The notes: generated by a model not told the origin, from the sequence alone. A stretch of DNA of 64,000 bases from Peribacillus simplex NBRC 15720 = DSM 1321 (GCF_002243645.1 NZ_CP017704.1:1465501-1529500); one strand, 5' to 3'. Shown: positions 8,963-18,134, numbered from the stretch's first letter. A program made the numbers and translations.

Positions 8963-10072
8963 ATGGTATCTAATCGAGAAATGACCATTCACTTTTTATC
9001 TTCTCAAAAAAGCAGTATCATTTCCAAATGGAAAGATGAGTTGCTGCATTTACCGGACGGATATCTGGGGTATTTTAAAGGAGAAGTAGAAAATATTTTT
9101 AATCTGCTAATGGATCAGCTTGGAAAATCGGATACTGAAATAGACGATGTACTGAAGGTCGTAGGGGAAAAAATTGCGTCTGATCGAGTTAATAAGCAAT
9201 TGGATATGGAAAATTTCTTTTCCACTGCAACCATCGGGAGATCCATCACCATAGAGCACGTTTTGAATTCCGAAGCACCCAAAGAAGAAATATCGGATCT
9301 AATTAAGCAAATAAACGTTTACTTCGATAAACTCATTCATTTTGCATTATCCCATTATACCGAATTGAAAACGATGGAACTTGAAGAACGCTATCAATTC
9401 ATAAGCCCAAACCATAAAGACCGTTTGACGCTCCTTGGCCAAATGACCTCAAGCTTTGTCCATGAATTCAGAAATCCACTGACTTCCATCATGGGATTCA
9501 TACAATTGTTACAGGCAGAACAACCTGAGATAAAATACCTTGATATCATTTCAAAGGAATTGGATCAGCTCAATTACCGGATTACACAATTTCTTAATAT
9601 TTCCAAAAAGGAAACTTCAGCATCACCACCTGATCTATTTTCCATTGCTCAACTTGTGAATGAAGTGATTGAATTTTTATATCCCAGCATTTTGGAAGTA
9701 AATGCTTCCATTACATGTAACATTGCCGATGATGCCGTCATTTCCGGTTCTAAAGAAGAATTCCGGCAAGTTTTACTTAATATTATTTTAAATGCTCTTG
9801 ATGTGGTTGCAGGGATGCCTTCCCCATCCATTTACATTTCAGGCTCTGAATCACCGCCCGGCATTCTAACCTTAAATATATCGAACAATGGGCCGAAGAT
9901 ACCTGACGACGTCCTGCCGAATATTTTTGAACCATTCATCACCACAAAAAAAAGAGGCACGGGATTGGGATTATTCGTCTGTAAAGAAATCGTTTTGAAG
10001 CATCAAGGAACCTTATCCTGTCACTCTACCGATTTCCTAACGACCTTTTCCATACAATTGAAAACTAAATAA
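8963..10072 (+). CDS. Soluble sensor histidine kinase (sporulation-kinase-like)
   Basis: 369 residues without membrane segments. The N-terminal ~150 residues are an all-helical domain resembling RsbR-type/globin-like sensor regions (FLSSQKSSIISKWKDELL start). The kinase core follows: H-box SSFVHEFRNPLTSIMGFIQL, N-box LNIILNALD, G1 ISNNGPKIPDD, F-box IFEPFITTKK and G2 GTGLGLF. The HEFRNPLTS H-box resembles KinA-KinE, the Bacillus kinases feeding the Spo0 phosphorelay. No response regulator is adjacent, consistent with an orphan phosphorelay input. Start ATG at 8963 has GGAGGG; the first ATG of the frame (8951) is part of that site. Target is inferred. Confidence 0.82.
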   Translation: MVSNREMTIHFLSSQKSSIISKWKDELLHLPDGYLGYFKGEVENIFNLLMDQLGKSDTEIDDVLKVVGEKIASDRVNKQLDMENFFSTATIGRSITIEHVLNSEAPKEEISDLIKQINVYFDKLIHFALSHYTELKTMELEERYQFISPNHKDRLTLLGQMTSSFVHEFRNPLTSIMGFIQLLQAEQPEIKYLDIISKELDQLNYRITQFLNISKKETSASPPDLFSIAQLVNEVIEFLYPSILEVNASITCNIADDAVISGSKEEFRQVLLNIILNALDVVAGMPSPSIYISGSESPPGILTLNISNNGPKIPDDVLPNIFEPFITTKKRGTGLGLFVCKEIVLKHQGTLSCHSTDFLTTFSIQLKTK

Positions 10073-10115
10073 TGGTTAAATATCCTTTTTTCCTTAGGTT
10101 TTTAGTGTGAAATTT

Positions 10116-10145
10116 TTGACTGATTGACGTCCAGTTACTTATACT
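10116..10145 (+). promoter_or_regulatory. Sigma-A type promoter of the first CNNM gene
   Basis: TTGACT (10116-10121), 18-base spacer, TATACT (10140-10145). The start of transcription would be near 10152, giving a leader of about 200 bases. Confidence 0.6.
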
Positions 10146-10151
10146 AATAGG

Positions 10152-10353
10152 AAGGTTCCACTACTAATCGAGGTGAATGATCCAATAGATTGAAAATAAT
10201 AACCAGCATAATTTTCATACAAGATAGACGAGACTTATTTTTCATCTAACATTTTATACACTAATATCATTTCATTCATTATTGGTTTTGGGAGGTGACT
10301 GGGATAATTAAGTCGTTCGGTACATCTGGCGATTCAATTAAGTCCCACACTAA
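10152..10353 (+). promoter_or_regulatory. Long leader with three-codon upstream ORF before the first CNNM gene
   Basis: A GAGGTG site is followed by ATG ATC CAA TAG (10177-10188), a tripeptide ORF about 25 bases into the transcript. A GAAAAT/ATTTTC hairpin lies near 10194-10218. A consensus GGAGGTG at 10291-10297 is not followed by any start in the CNNM frame, because TAA codons stand at 10309 and at 10351, right before the TTG start. The second CNNM gene has the same layout. Confidence 0.5.
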
Positions 10354-11685
10354 TTGGACATATTAAGTTTTTTATTTGTCATTATTTTAATCGCTTTAAC
10401 TGCCTTTTTTGTAGCTTCGGAATTTTCGATCATAAGGGTTCGTAGCTCTAGGATCGATCAATTGATTGAAGAGGGAAACAAAAAAGCCATTGCGGCAAAG
10501 AAGGTTACATCCGATCTTGATGAGTACCTATCCGCGACACAGCTAGGTATTACCGTTACTGCCCTTGGATTGGGGTGGCTAGGACAGCCGACCATCCTCA
10601 AATTGGTTGGGCCTTTATTCAATGCCTTGAATATACCTCAAGAAGTCACAAGCATTCTGACATTTGTCATTTCATTTTCCCTGATTACGTTCCTGAATGT
10701 GGTTGTAGGTGAATTGGCTCCAAAGACGGTTGCCATCCAAAAGGCCGAGCAAGTGGCCTTGGCAATTGCCGGCCCGCTGATTTTTTTCCATAAGATTGCC
10801 TTTCCCTTCATCTGGGCCTTGAATCATTCTTCCCGATTCGTTGTCGGATTATTTGGCTTCAAGCCAGCATCCGAAAGCGAAATAGCCCATACGGAAGAAG
10901 AATTGCGCTTCATCTTATCAGATAGCTATAAAAGCGGAGAGATTAACCAGTCAGAATTTAAATATGTAAACAACATCTTTGAATTCGATGATCGTATTGC
11001 CAAAGAAATCATGGTTCCAAGGACAGAGATCATGACCATATCCAAAGATGAAACGGTACAGGAATTCGTCGATGTGGCCAAATTGGAAAAATACACTCGA
11101 TATCCTGTTGTCGAAGGTGATAAAGACCATGTCATCGGCTTAGTGAACTTAAAGGAAGTTTTCTCGGATCTTATTAAAGATCGGGAAATCCATATCAAAG
11201 CGATTGAAAATTACGCTCGTCCGATTATTCGGGTAATGGAAAATATACCAATTCATGATTTGCTGTTAAAAATGCAAAAAGAACGCATTCATATGGCTAT
11301 TTTGATGGATGAATACGGCGGAACTTCCGGACTTGTCACAGTCGAGGATATCCTCGAGGAAATCGTTGGGGAAATCCGTGATGAATTCGATATCGATGAG
11401 GTTGCCTCGATCAGGAAAATTAAAGATGGACATTATATTTTAGACTCTAAGCTTCTTGTTAAGGAAGTAAATGATTTACTTGGCATTCACTTAGAAGAAG
11501 ATGATGTCGATACTATAGGCGGATGGGTCCTTACTGAAAATTATGATGTGAATGTAGGGGACATCATGGAAAAAGACGGATTCTGCTTTAAAGTGATTGA
11601 AATGGAAGATCACGCCATTCGTTCTATCGAGGTGACACAAAAGGTCGTACAGCTTTCTCTAGAAGAAGACCTTCCCCAAGGATAA
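10354..11685 (+). CDS. CNNM/CBS/CorC-HlyC family membrane protein, paralogue 1
   Basis: 443-residue membrane protein of the CNNM transporter family, linked in Bacillus (YhdP/MpfA group) to Mg2+ export. Order: N-terminal CNNM domain with three to four membrane segments (residues ~1-150, with [21 protein letters not shown] and VVGELAPKT), tandem CBS domains (~205-335, [34 protein letters not shown]) and a C-terminal CorC_HlyC domain (~350-430, [10 protein letters not shown]). It starts with TTG directly after an in-frame TAA and has no good ribosome binding site in the usual window, which is unusual. Very similar to the gene at 14769-16121. Confidence 0.9.
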   Translation: MDILSFLFVIILIALTAFFVASEFSIIRVRSSRIDQLIEEGNKKAIAAKKVTSDLDEYLSATQLGITVTALGLGWLGQPTILKLVGPLFNALNIPQEVTSILTFVISFSLITFLNVVVGELAPKTVAIQKAEQVALAIAGPLIFFHKIAFPFIWALNHSSRFVVGLFGFKPASESEIAHTEEELRFILSDSYKSGEINQSEFKYVNNIFEFDDRIAKEIMVPRTEIMTISKDETVQEFVDVAKLEKYTRYPVVEGDKDHVIGLVNLKEVFSDLIKDREIHIKAIENYARPIIRVMENIPIHDLLLKMQKERIHMAILMDEYGGTSGLVTVEDILEEIVGEIRDEFDIDEVASIRKIKDGHYILDSKLLVKEVNDLLGIHLEEDDVDTIGGWVLTENYDVNVGDIMEKDGFCFKVIEMEDHAIRSIEVTQKVVQLSLEEDLPQG

Positions 11686-11690
11686 TGATT

Positions 11691-11731
11691 AAAAAAAGCC
11701 ACGTAAAAGGTGATTTTACGTGGCTTTTTTT
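11691..11731. terminator. Bidirectional terminator between CNNM gene 1 and dedA
   Basis: GCCACGTAAAA / TTTTACGTGGC with A-run before and T-run after; serves both converging genes. Confidence 0.9.
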
Positions 11732-11738
11732 GATTTGT

Positions 11739-12371
11739 TCATTTATCGGGAAACCGTCCCATTTTTTTGACCGTTACGATTGGAGGTGTACTCTTTTTTT
11801 TCCATAAAATATAAAGCATGATTAAGATAAAGGAAAAACCAGCAGCCGGAATTAGATAAGGTTCAGTTATTTCCCGGATTTGCTGCCAATTCTCTCCGAG
11901 GATCCTTCCTAAGGTCAGGAACAATATTGTCCAAGGTATGACAGCCGCAACCGTATAAAATATAAACTTCCATACGGACATCCTCGCAATTCCGGCAGGG
12001 ATGGAAATAGCATGACGAACCACTGGAATGAATCGAGCCGTAAAAATCACGCCTACGCCATACCGTTGAAACCACTCTTCAGCATTTACAATGTGATTTT
12101 GTTTAATTAAAATATATTTTCCATACTTCAAAAGAAAGGGCCGTCCTCCATAATAACCAGCCCAATAGAGAAATAGTTGTGCCATCGTCCCGCCTGCAAC
12201 ACCTGCAAGAACAGCTCCCCAAAAATTCATTTTCCCCAGGCCGACCAAATAACCACCGTATCCGAGAACAAGCTCACTCGGGAGGATTTCAACCATCAGC
12301 CCCAATAAAATCCCCATATACCCCATTTCCGCAAACCAATTCAATATCGTCATCATAAGCTGTGATATCAT
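11739..12371 (-). CDS. DedA family membrane protein
   Basis: 210-residue DedA/VTT-domain protein; family members are half-transporters/scramblases for undecaprenyl-phosphate or phosphatidylethanolamine and support envelope homeostasis. Landmarks: the acidic EILPSE in the first re-entrant segment, the G-rich GYGGYLVGLGKMNFWG, and the arginine motif FTARFIPVVRHAISIPAG. Four to five hydrophobic segments; basic C-terminal tail. Start has AAGGGGAG nine bases upstream. Monocistronic. Confidence 0.88.
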   Translation of the reverse strand: MISQLMMTILNWFAEMGYMGILLGLMVEILPSELVLGYGGYLVGLGKMNFWGAVLAGVAGGTMAQLFLYWAGYYGGRPFLLKYGKYILIKQNHIVNAEEWFQRYGVGVIFTARFIPVVRHAISIPAGIARMSVWKFIFYTVAAVIPWTILFLTLGRILGENWQQIREITEPYLIPAAGFSFILIMLYILWKKKSTPPIVTVKKMGRFPDK

Positions 12372-12492
12372 GCTATCGGACTCCCCTTACCGCTAATTTC
12401 AAATTGTTTGTCCTTCTATACTATTGCAGCTTATAACGTTCTATTCGATTTTTCCTATCCAGCTTCACAGTGTCTCACATTTAAGAATGCAC

Positions 12493-12526
12493 AAAAAAAG
12501 ACCAGCTGATATGTACTCCGGTCTCA
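12493..12526 (-). terminator. Terminator of the 50-residue ORF
   Basis: On the minus strand AGACC ... GGTCT followed by seven T; short stem, so moderate support. Confidence 0.5.
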
Positions 12527-12542
12527 TTGCATCAATATTCTT

Positions 12543-12695
12543 TTAGCTCCCGTTTTTGGGGAATTGAGTAAAAGCAGCTATGGTGAGTAAGGATGAATCA
12601 TTTTGTGAAACATTAGTGAAAATCTCCTGGCGTGATTTCGTTTTCTCAATATGAATCCCGAGATCTTTATACTTGTTGATTATTTGATTATTCAT
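12543..12695 (-). CDS. Small hypothetical protein, 50 residues
   Basis: ATG at 12695 with GGGAGGG six bases upstream, and a terminator-like hairpin after the stop. The peptide begins MNNQIINKYKDLGI, is polar and charged in its first half and ends AAFTQFPKNGS. No membrane segment, no cysteine, no family recognised. Binding site, stop and terminator together make it a likely real gene. Confidence 0.6.
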   Translation of the reverse strand: MNNQIINKYKDLGIHIEKTKSRQEIFTNVSQNDSSLLTIAAFTQFPKNGS

Positions 12696-12786
12696 TCTTA
12701 CCCTCCCTTTCTGCTGTACCGTTATCCTTTAACTTCCCATTTAACGAAAGTATAAAACCTGTTTAAACAATTCGGTAAAAAAACAA

Positions 12787-13503
12787 TCAATTGACTTGAA
12801 TGGTTTGCAGTTGGTGTTCATGCACTTCGTCTTTTTCGACATGTACCTGCACCTTATAGGTTCCCGATTCTTCGAAAGATACCTTATTTAGATATGTTCC
12901 ATTTCCATCTTCTTCAGCTTTGGTGAAATGACTCTCTTCGCTGCCTTCCTTCCACACCTCGAAATTCACATCTGCATTTGTCAGTGGCTTCCCATTCAAT
13001 TCAACTGTCGCTTCAAAGTTCGAACTGTTACCTGCCTTTACAGGGTTACTTTGAAACTCGATAGATACATCCGTACTAGGGTGAACCGATGCACCTTCAC
13101 TTTCATGTTCTGGAACGACAACTTCTTTTTCAGGCATCACATGAAGGCCTTTGGCCGTTACATGGGAGACTACAATATATTTTCCTTGTTCTTCAAAAGT
13201 ATGCATCACTTGATACATGCCACTTCCAGTATTCTTCGCTTCAAGCATTTCGCGTTTATCCTGTCCGGACTTTCTCACTTCAAACAGTACTTCATCAGCT
13301 TCATTCACCAATTGGCTTCCCTGTTTCACGGTCGTTTCAAGAATGACTTCTTTTCCAGGCTCTAATTTCCCTTTAATGACAATTGATGCATCCATAGATT
13401 CAGGAACAGCACTGTTCACTTCTTTATCCTCTGGCATTTCAGACTCTTGACAACCAGCCAGTATAACTAACAACATCGCAGTACACATATAGAGTTTTTT
13501 CAT
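12787..13503 (-). CDS. Lipoprotein with two YtkA/FixH-like domains
   Basis: 238 residues with a lipoprotein signal peptide: KK, hydrophobic stretch and lipobox LAGC (Cys18). Two repeated beta-sandwich domains of about 90 residues follow (GKLEPGKEVILETTV... and SNPVKAGNSSNFEATV...), each with the pattern 'G..V..A.V.FEV.K.G... G.Y...FEE.G.Y.V..HV' typical of YtkA-like proteins. The linker is His/Glu-rich (EHESEGASVHPS) and the end is VEKDEVHEHQLQ, so metal contact is possible. Exposed on the outer face of the membrane; function of the family is unclear. Confidence 0.8.
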   Translation of the reverse strand: MKKLYMCTAMLLVILAGCQESEMPEDKEVNSAVPESMDASIVIKGKLEPGKEVILETTVKQGSQLVNEADEVLFEVRKSGQDKREMLEAKNTGSGMYQVMHTFEEQGKYIVVSHVTAKGLHVMPEKEVVVPEHESEGASVHPSTDVSIEFQSNPVKAGNSSNFEATVELNGKPLTNADVNFEVWKEGSEESHFTKAEEDGNGTYLNKVSFEESGTYKVQVHVEKDEVHEHQLQTIQVN

Positions 13504-13597
13504 AAGAACTTTCCTTTACTATTTATTAGACTAGAAATCTGTCCTTTTCATATTGCCCATCCTTTCCTTTTTTCAGATTTTTATACATGATTTAACA

Positions 13598-14170
13598 TTA
13601 AATGGTTCGCATCACTGTGACTGAAGTTAGCATGGCTACCGCGATGATCGTTAAAAATGAATATAAAAAGATTGAAGTCCCCACAACGCTCAGTCCGCAA
13701 AGCAGTACGCATCCATCAATGAAAAAAATCAGCAAACCTACATTGAGTCCGCTCTTCCTGGAAAGGATCTGTGCCAACATATCCGTTCCGCCTGTAGAGG
13801 TCCCATACCGAAGCATCAAGCCGATTCCAAGTCCAATCAACCCTCCCCCGATTATCGCACTTACATAGATCGGAATATTCCATCCGGTGACAGCGTCGGA
13901 AAAAATATCGATGCATAAAGAGGAAAAAAGCAAGCCATGCAAGCTGTTAAGAAATAGTTTTTTTTCAAAGTACCAAGCATATATATATAATGGAATGCTG
14001 CTCAAAATCACACCCAGCCCTGTCGGAAGTCCTATATAGTAATGAAAAATCAGCCCAATCCCTATCATGCCACCATCCAATAAATGATAAGGTATCAGAA
14101 AAAAATTGATTCCCACTCCTACAAGCATGCTGCCGGCAATGATTGCTGCCATCCTTTCCATGATTTTCAT
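13598..14170 (-). CDS. YitT-family membrane protein, short form
   Basis: 190-residue protein with five hydrophobic segments matching the YitT membrane domain (GVGINFFLIPYHLLDGGMIG, LRYGTSTGGTDMLAQIL). Full-length YitT/YvjA/YqfU proteins of Bacillus are ~280 residues and carry a C-terminal cytosolic DUF2179 domain; this one ends after the last membrane segment. Start ATG at 14170 has AAAGGGGG eight bases upstream; a GTG three codons earlier is possible. Function unknown. Confidence 0.78.
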   Translation of the reverse strand: MKIMERMAAIIAGSMLVGVGINFFLIPYHLLDGGMIGIGLIFHYYIGLPTGLGVILSSIPLYIYAWYFEKKLFLNSLHGLLFSSLCIDIFSDAVTGWNIPIYVSAIIGGGLIGLGIGLMLRYGTSTGGTDMLAQILSRKSGLNVGLLIFFIDGCVLLCGLSVVGTSIFLYSFLTIIAVAMLTSVTVMRTI

Positions 14171-14396
14171 GGCTGTCACCCCCTTTAAATTTAAAACTTG
14201 TCTTGATTTCTATAGAATATGTTTAAACCATCCAAAAAATAATGAAACGGACCAATTTTTATGAAACGGCCCTCAGTTTTCTGAATATTCTATAATATAA
14301 TATAATAAAGTAGAGAAAACAGTCAAAAACAGCTAATTATTAGCTCAAACTGATCCTTTACAAGCAATTTACCGGATTTAAGCTGCCGTAAGCTGT

Positions 14397-14425
14397 TTGA
14401 CTGAATGATTAACTCTTTTTATAAT
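14397..14425 (+). promoter_or_regulatory. Sigma-A promoter of the second CNNM gene
   Basis: TTGACT (14397-14402), exactly 17 bases, TATAAT (14420-14425). Predicted transcript start near 14432, so the leader is about 337 bases. Confidence 0.75.
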
Positions 14426-14431
14426 GAAAGT

Positions 14432-14768
14432 ATTTAAATTAATTAGATTGAGGTGATTTGATGGGGCATTAAAGAATGTTCGTTTTGACGGACGGACGCT
14501 GCTTTGCGTAACGGATATGTGCATCCTTTTGAAAAATGGCTGCACTCCTTCAGACAGAAATTCTTCTATTTCCCGTCTACGCATCGCTAATCGGCATATA
14601 CTATTATTCTCTTCATCACTAAAGGATATGGGAGTTCAAGCGGCTGCACAGCCATTTTGAATGAATCCCGAAAATATTCAGCACGGCAAAAAAAAATATA
14701 CTTGTATATTTTAAAAATGTAGGAGGTGTACTCCTTATTCGTCTCGAAGGCGAGTTAAGGGAGACTAT
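14432..14768 (+). promoter_or_regulatory. Long structured leader with tripeptide ORF and competing hairpins
   Basis: GAGGTGAT then ATG GGG CAT TAA (14461-14472) forms a tripeptide ORF about 30 bases into the transcript. A 10-bp long-range stem pairs AAAATGGCTG (14533-14542) with CAGCCATTTT (14649-14658), with ACTCC/GGAGT inside it (14544-14548 and 14631-14635). Near the end, CTCCT (14731-14735) can pair either with AGGAG (14721-14725) or, as part of CTCCTT, with the true binding site AAGGGAG (14757-14763). The second pairing would hide the site used by the TTG start. Structure is by eye. Confidence 0.5.
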
Positions 14769-16121
14769 TTGGACATAATAAACTTGGTTCTTATTGCCAT
14801 TTTAATTGCTTTAACAGCATTTTTTGTAGCTACGGAGTTTGCGATTGTTAAAGTGAGAAGCACGAGGGTCGATCAATTAATTGAAGAAGGAAAGCCGAAT
14901 GCTCTTTCAGCAAAAAAGGTCATATCTAACCTAGATGAATACCTCTCAACATGCCAGCTCGGAATTACAGTTACTGCTCTAGGGCTTGGGGTGCTTGGAG
15001 AACCGACAGTTGAAAACATTTTGCACCCACTCTTGAATCAATTGAATCTTCCAAATTCAGCTTCACATGCACTCTCGGTTGCAATTGCCTTTTCTTTAAT
15101 TACCTTCATACATGTGGTTGTTGGGGAATTGGCACCAAAAACATTGGCAATTCAAAAAGCGGAGCAAGTAACTTTATTGGTTTCCAAACCTTTAATTGCT
15201 TTTAACAAAATCATGTATCCATTCATCTGGGTACTGAATGGCTCTGCTAGGACGCTTACAAGAATGCTAGGATTAAAAGCAGTTTCCGAACATGATTTGG
15301 CTCACACAGAAGAAGAGCTACGTATCATTGTTTCCGAAAGCTACAAAAGTGGCGAAATTAACCAATCAGAGTTTAAATATGTGAATAAAATTTTTGAATT
15401 CGATGATCGGATTGCAAAAGAAATCATGGTTCCACGTACAGAAATTGCAACGGTATCCAAAGATGATACGATCCAGCAGTTTTTCACCGTTATGGCGGAA
15501 GAGAACTTTACACGATATCCTGTCATTGATGGTGATAAAGATCATGTTATCGGAATGGTCAATATCAAAGAGCTATTCACTGAAATGATAGATAAGAACA
15601 ATCAGGCAGCGTCAACGATCGATCGATATGTTCGTCCGATCATCCGTGTCATTGACAGTATCCCGATTCACGATTTACTTTTAAAAATGCAAAAGGAACG
15701 GATCCACATGGCTATCCTCATGGATGAATACGGCGGTACGTCAGGTTTGGTGACCGTTGAAGATATACTTGAAGAAATCGTTGGCGATATCCGAGATGAG
15801 TTCGACTTGGATGAAGTGCCGGATGTCCGCAAATTAAAAGAAGATCACTATATCATTGATGCCAAGGTATTAGTCAGTGAAGTGAATGATTTACTTGGAT
15901 TGGATATCAATGATGAAGATATTGATACGATGGGCGGATGGATCCTTACCGAAGATTACGAGGCCAAACAAGGTGATATCCTGGCTTATGGTCCCTATAA
16001 CTTTAGGATAAAAGAAATGGAAGATCACCATATTCGTTATATTGAAATATACAAACCAGCAAAAGTCGTAAGCGAAGTGAAAGAATTCCCGATAATATCA
16101 CAAACCGAAATTGTGTCATGA
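14769..16121 (+). CDS. CNNM/CBS/CorC-HlyC family membrane protein, paralogue 2
   Basis: 450 residues with the same three-domain order as the gene at 10354: CNNM membrane domain ([37 protein letters not shown]), two CBS domains ([29 protein letters not shown]) and CorC_HlyC domain ([15 protein letters not shown]). Probable divalent cation (Mg2+) efflux or its control, by family. The TTG start has AAGGGAG six bases upstream; no earlier in-frame start exists back to a TAA at 14712. Followed by a strong terminator, so monocistronic. Two near-copies 3 kb apart suggest a local duplication later separated by insertions. Confidence 0.9.
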   Translation: MDIINLVLIAILIALTAFFVATEFAIVKVRSTRVDQLIEEGKPNALSAKKVISNLDEYLSTCQLGITVTALGLGVLGEPTVENILHPLLNQLNLPNSASHALSVAIAFSLITFIHVVVGELAPKTLAIQKAEQVTLLVSKPLIAFNKIMYPFIWVLNGSARTLTRMLGLKAVSEHDLAHTEEELRIIVSESYKSGEINQSEFKYVNKIFEFDDRIAKEIMVPRTEIATVSKDDTIQQFFTVMAEENFTRYPVIDGDKDHVIGMVNIKELFTEMIDKNNQAASTIDRYVRPIIRVIDSIPIHDLLLKMQKERIHMAILMDEYGGTSGLVTVEDILEEIVGDIRDEFDLDEVPDVRKLKEDHYIIDAKVLVSEVNDLLGLDINDEDIDTMGGWILTEDYEAKQGDILAYGPYNFRIKEMEDHHIRYIEIYKPAKVVSEVKEFPIISQTEIVS

Positions 16122-16125
16122 TAAT

Positions 16126-16167
16126 GACCCCCGTTCCTAAAAAACTAGGAGCGGGGGTTATTTTTTT
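16126..16167 (+). terminator. Intrinsic terminator of CNNM gene 2
   Basis: GACCCCCGTTCCTA / TAGGAGCGGGGGTT with one G-U pair, followed by ATTTTTTT. Confidence 0.9.
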
Positions 16168-16308
16168 CCAATTGGTACATGAAATAAAGTAAACACATAT
16201 TATATAAAACCTGCTGCATTTAACATCGAATGATTACATGAAGTATAGTTCTACCTTTATTGTTTCATACTGTTAGAAAAGCGATACTTTTTGAAGGAGT
16301 GAGGAAAC

Positions 16309-16458
16309 ATGAAACTCATAACCATTTGCCAACACTGCAAAGGGAAAGGGAAAACCCGTTATCTGCAATTCTTTTCCCGGGACTGCAATCATTGCAACGG
16401 TCAAGGTAAAGCGGTAAAAGATATGTCAAATCTAAGAAATCAGGCAAAAAACATCTAA
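16309..16458 (+). CDS. Small DnaJ-type zinc-finger protein (YuiA-like), 49 residues
   Basis: GAAGGAGTGAGG precedes the ATG. The peptide holds two CxxCxGxG-type knuckles, CQHCKGKGK and CNHCNGQGK, separated by 15 residues: exactly one zinc-binding unit of the DnaJ central domain. Such mini zinc fingers occur in Bacillus (YuiA group) but their role is not established. It converges on the AI-2E transporter gene with only 7 bases between stops. Confidence 0.75.
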   Translation: MKLITICQHCKGKGKTRYLQFFSRDCNHCNGQGKAVKDMSNLRNQAKNI

Positions 16459-16465
16459 GAATCTT

Positions 16466-17509
16466 TCATATTTTGAAGTTAGATTTGATGACACCTGCCC
16501 TTTTTAACGTATCATAAACGATCAGTATCGAAGGTCCAAGGAAAAGCCCAATGAAACCAAGCATTTTAAATCCTAAATAAAGGCTGACCAACGATGACAA
16601 AGGGCTCAATCCCATATTTGCTGAATAGATTTTCGGTTCGATAGTCCTTCTTATGATGGTAATGACCAGGAATAGGATGATGAGGCCCACACCTAGATGA
16701 TGGTTTCCTTGAGCCCAAACTATCGCTGCCCAAGGAACCAGTACAGATCCCGTCCCCAAGATAGGAAGAATGTCCACAACTACTATTAACAGTGCCAATG
16801 GAATCGTATACCTCACATTTAATAACCATAGTCCTCCATAAGCCATGATGAATGTGATTAAACTCAACAGGATTTGTGCCTTGATGAAGCCTACGGCTGC
16901 CATACTTAAATCTTGATAAACTAGCGAAATCTTTTGATAAGTGGATGACTTTAAATAAAGGACCGCCTTTTTTCTTAACTTAGGCAATTCAAGACTAATT
17001 AAGAATAAGGCGATTAAATAAATTAAAAAGTCAATGAAAAATCCGGGAATGAGTGTAACGAACTGAACCATATCCTGAACAAAGGCCTCTGTGAACCCCT
17101 CTAAAGCCCTGACTCCCTTTTCCATCGTTTGTTCTATTGATTGAATGAGATTTGGCGGCAACGTTTGGGAATACCGTTCCCATTGCCTAATGACTGGCAA
17201 TATAGCCGTCAAATACACTTCACGTATGAAACCAGGAAATTCTTCCGAATAGACAATCACCTTCTTGATTAACACCGAAAAGGAAAAATAAGTGATGCTC
17301 ATAAGCCCGCCTACATATATAACAAATGAAATCAATACTGCCCAAAACCGATGCAGCTTTGCCGTTTCACCAATCATGCGGACCAATCCATCCAAAAGAA
17401 TGGCGGTTAGCAATGCTAAAATCAAAGCCCATGAATAGGGAATGACGATTAATATGCCTAAAAGGAGAATACCCCTCCAAAACCAGCGGAAAAAGACGGT
17501 GACATTCAC
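16466..17509 (-). CDS. AI-2E/YtvI-family transporter
   Basis: 347-residue polytopic membrane protein of the AI-2 exporter-like (PerM/YtvI) superfamily with about eight membrane segments. Signature region: DILPILGTGSVLVPWA and the conserved EPKIYSANMGLSPL near the C-terminus. B. subtilis YtvI is sporulation-associated; whether this is its orthologue cannot be decided. GTG start at 17509 with AAGGAGGG eight bases upstream. Confidence 0.82.
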   Translation of the reverse strand: MNVTVFFRWFWRGILLLGILIVIPYSWALILALLTAILLDGLVRMIGETAKLHRFWAVLISFVIYVGGLMSITYFSFSVLIKKVIVYSEEFPGFIREVYLTAILPVIRQWERYSQTLPPNLIQSIEQTMEKGVRALEGFTEAFVQDMVQFVTLIPGFFIDFLIYLIALFLISLELPKLRKKAVLYLKSSTYQKISLVYQDLSMAAVGFIKAQILLSLITFIMAYGGLWLLNVRYTIPLALLIVVVDILPILGTGSVLVPWAAIVWAQGNHHLGVGLIILFLVITIIRRTIEPKIYSANMGLSPLSSLVSLYLGFKMLGFIGLFLGPSILIVYDTLKRAGVIKSNFKI

Positions 17510-17637
17510 TGAACAAACCCTCCTTGCACTTTCTTGTTCTCCTTATATTTATGAAATGGGGTCACATATATTTCGCTTATACGTTTTATTTTCTCAATAA
17601 GGGGAAAAAGAGATAATAAGAGATGGAGGGATTGACA

Positions 17638-17841
17638 TTGGACAATAAAGATAAAGAAAAGTATCTTGAGGAGCGTAATGATAAATCCAAGGCATTCAAG
17701 AAAAATCAGGAAAAACAGCTGGAACGTGATCAAGTTGTCATGCCCATTGATGATTTACCAATTGATGAAATTAAATATGAACGACAAGAAGAACGTAATA
17801 AAAAAGAAACAAAACACCGCTCCACCAGCGAGAGGTTATAA
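17638..17841 (+). CDS. Small highly charged hypothetical protein, 67 residues
   Basis: TTG start with GGAGGG seven bases upstream (an ATG at 17623 overlaps that site). The peptide is almost entirely Lys/Glu/Asp/Arg/Asn (MDNKDKEKYLEERNDKSKAF...), with a central VVMPIDDLPIDEI hinge; likely disordered or helical and cytosolic. Ends directly at a strong terminator. No family recognised. Confidence 0.65.
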   Translation: MDNKDKEKYLEERNDKSKAFKKNQEKQLERDQVVMPIDDLPIDEIKYERQEERNKKETKHRSTSERL

Positions 17842-17880
17842 ACAAAAATCCAGCCACATTAGAGGCTGGGTTTTTGTTTA
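17839..17880. terminator. Bidirectional intrinsic terminator
   Basis: AAACAAAAATCCAGCC / GGCTGGGTTTTTGTTT stem-loop beginning at the stop codon. Confidence 0.85.
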
Positions 17881-18134
17881 CAGGATATATCGAATTCAGC
17901 TTCAAGGTAAGTTGTCGGATTGACTTTTACCAATCTATGGGGTCCCTTAATTCTTGCTAATAGACCATTTGAAGGAAAAAATAAATATTTGCCATTATAT
18001 ATTAAGTGCCCTCTTGTCAGTTTATATATGCTTCTCCCATTGTTTTTAAATGATTTAGGAGAACTGGACTCTCTCTCAATTCATTCATATTTCCATAATT
18101 CCTCCCTTCCCTACTCCGCTTCCAAAAATAAACA
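17881..18134. other. Non-coding stretch before the MarR gene
   Basis: No supported ORF; one open frame at 17920-18138 lacks a binding site. Nothing else recognised. Confidence 0.4.

Noticed and set aside
14432-14768. Known M-box, ydaO or yybP riboswitch in the CNNM leader
   Set aside because: None of the conserved cores of these classes could be matched, so it is listed as an unclassified leader.
16566-16829. 87-residue minus-strand ORF inside the AI-2E transporter gene
   Set aside because: Same-strand alternative frame without start signals; the transporter frame is clearly coding.
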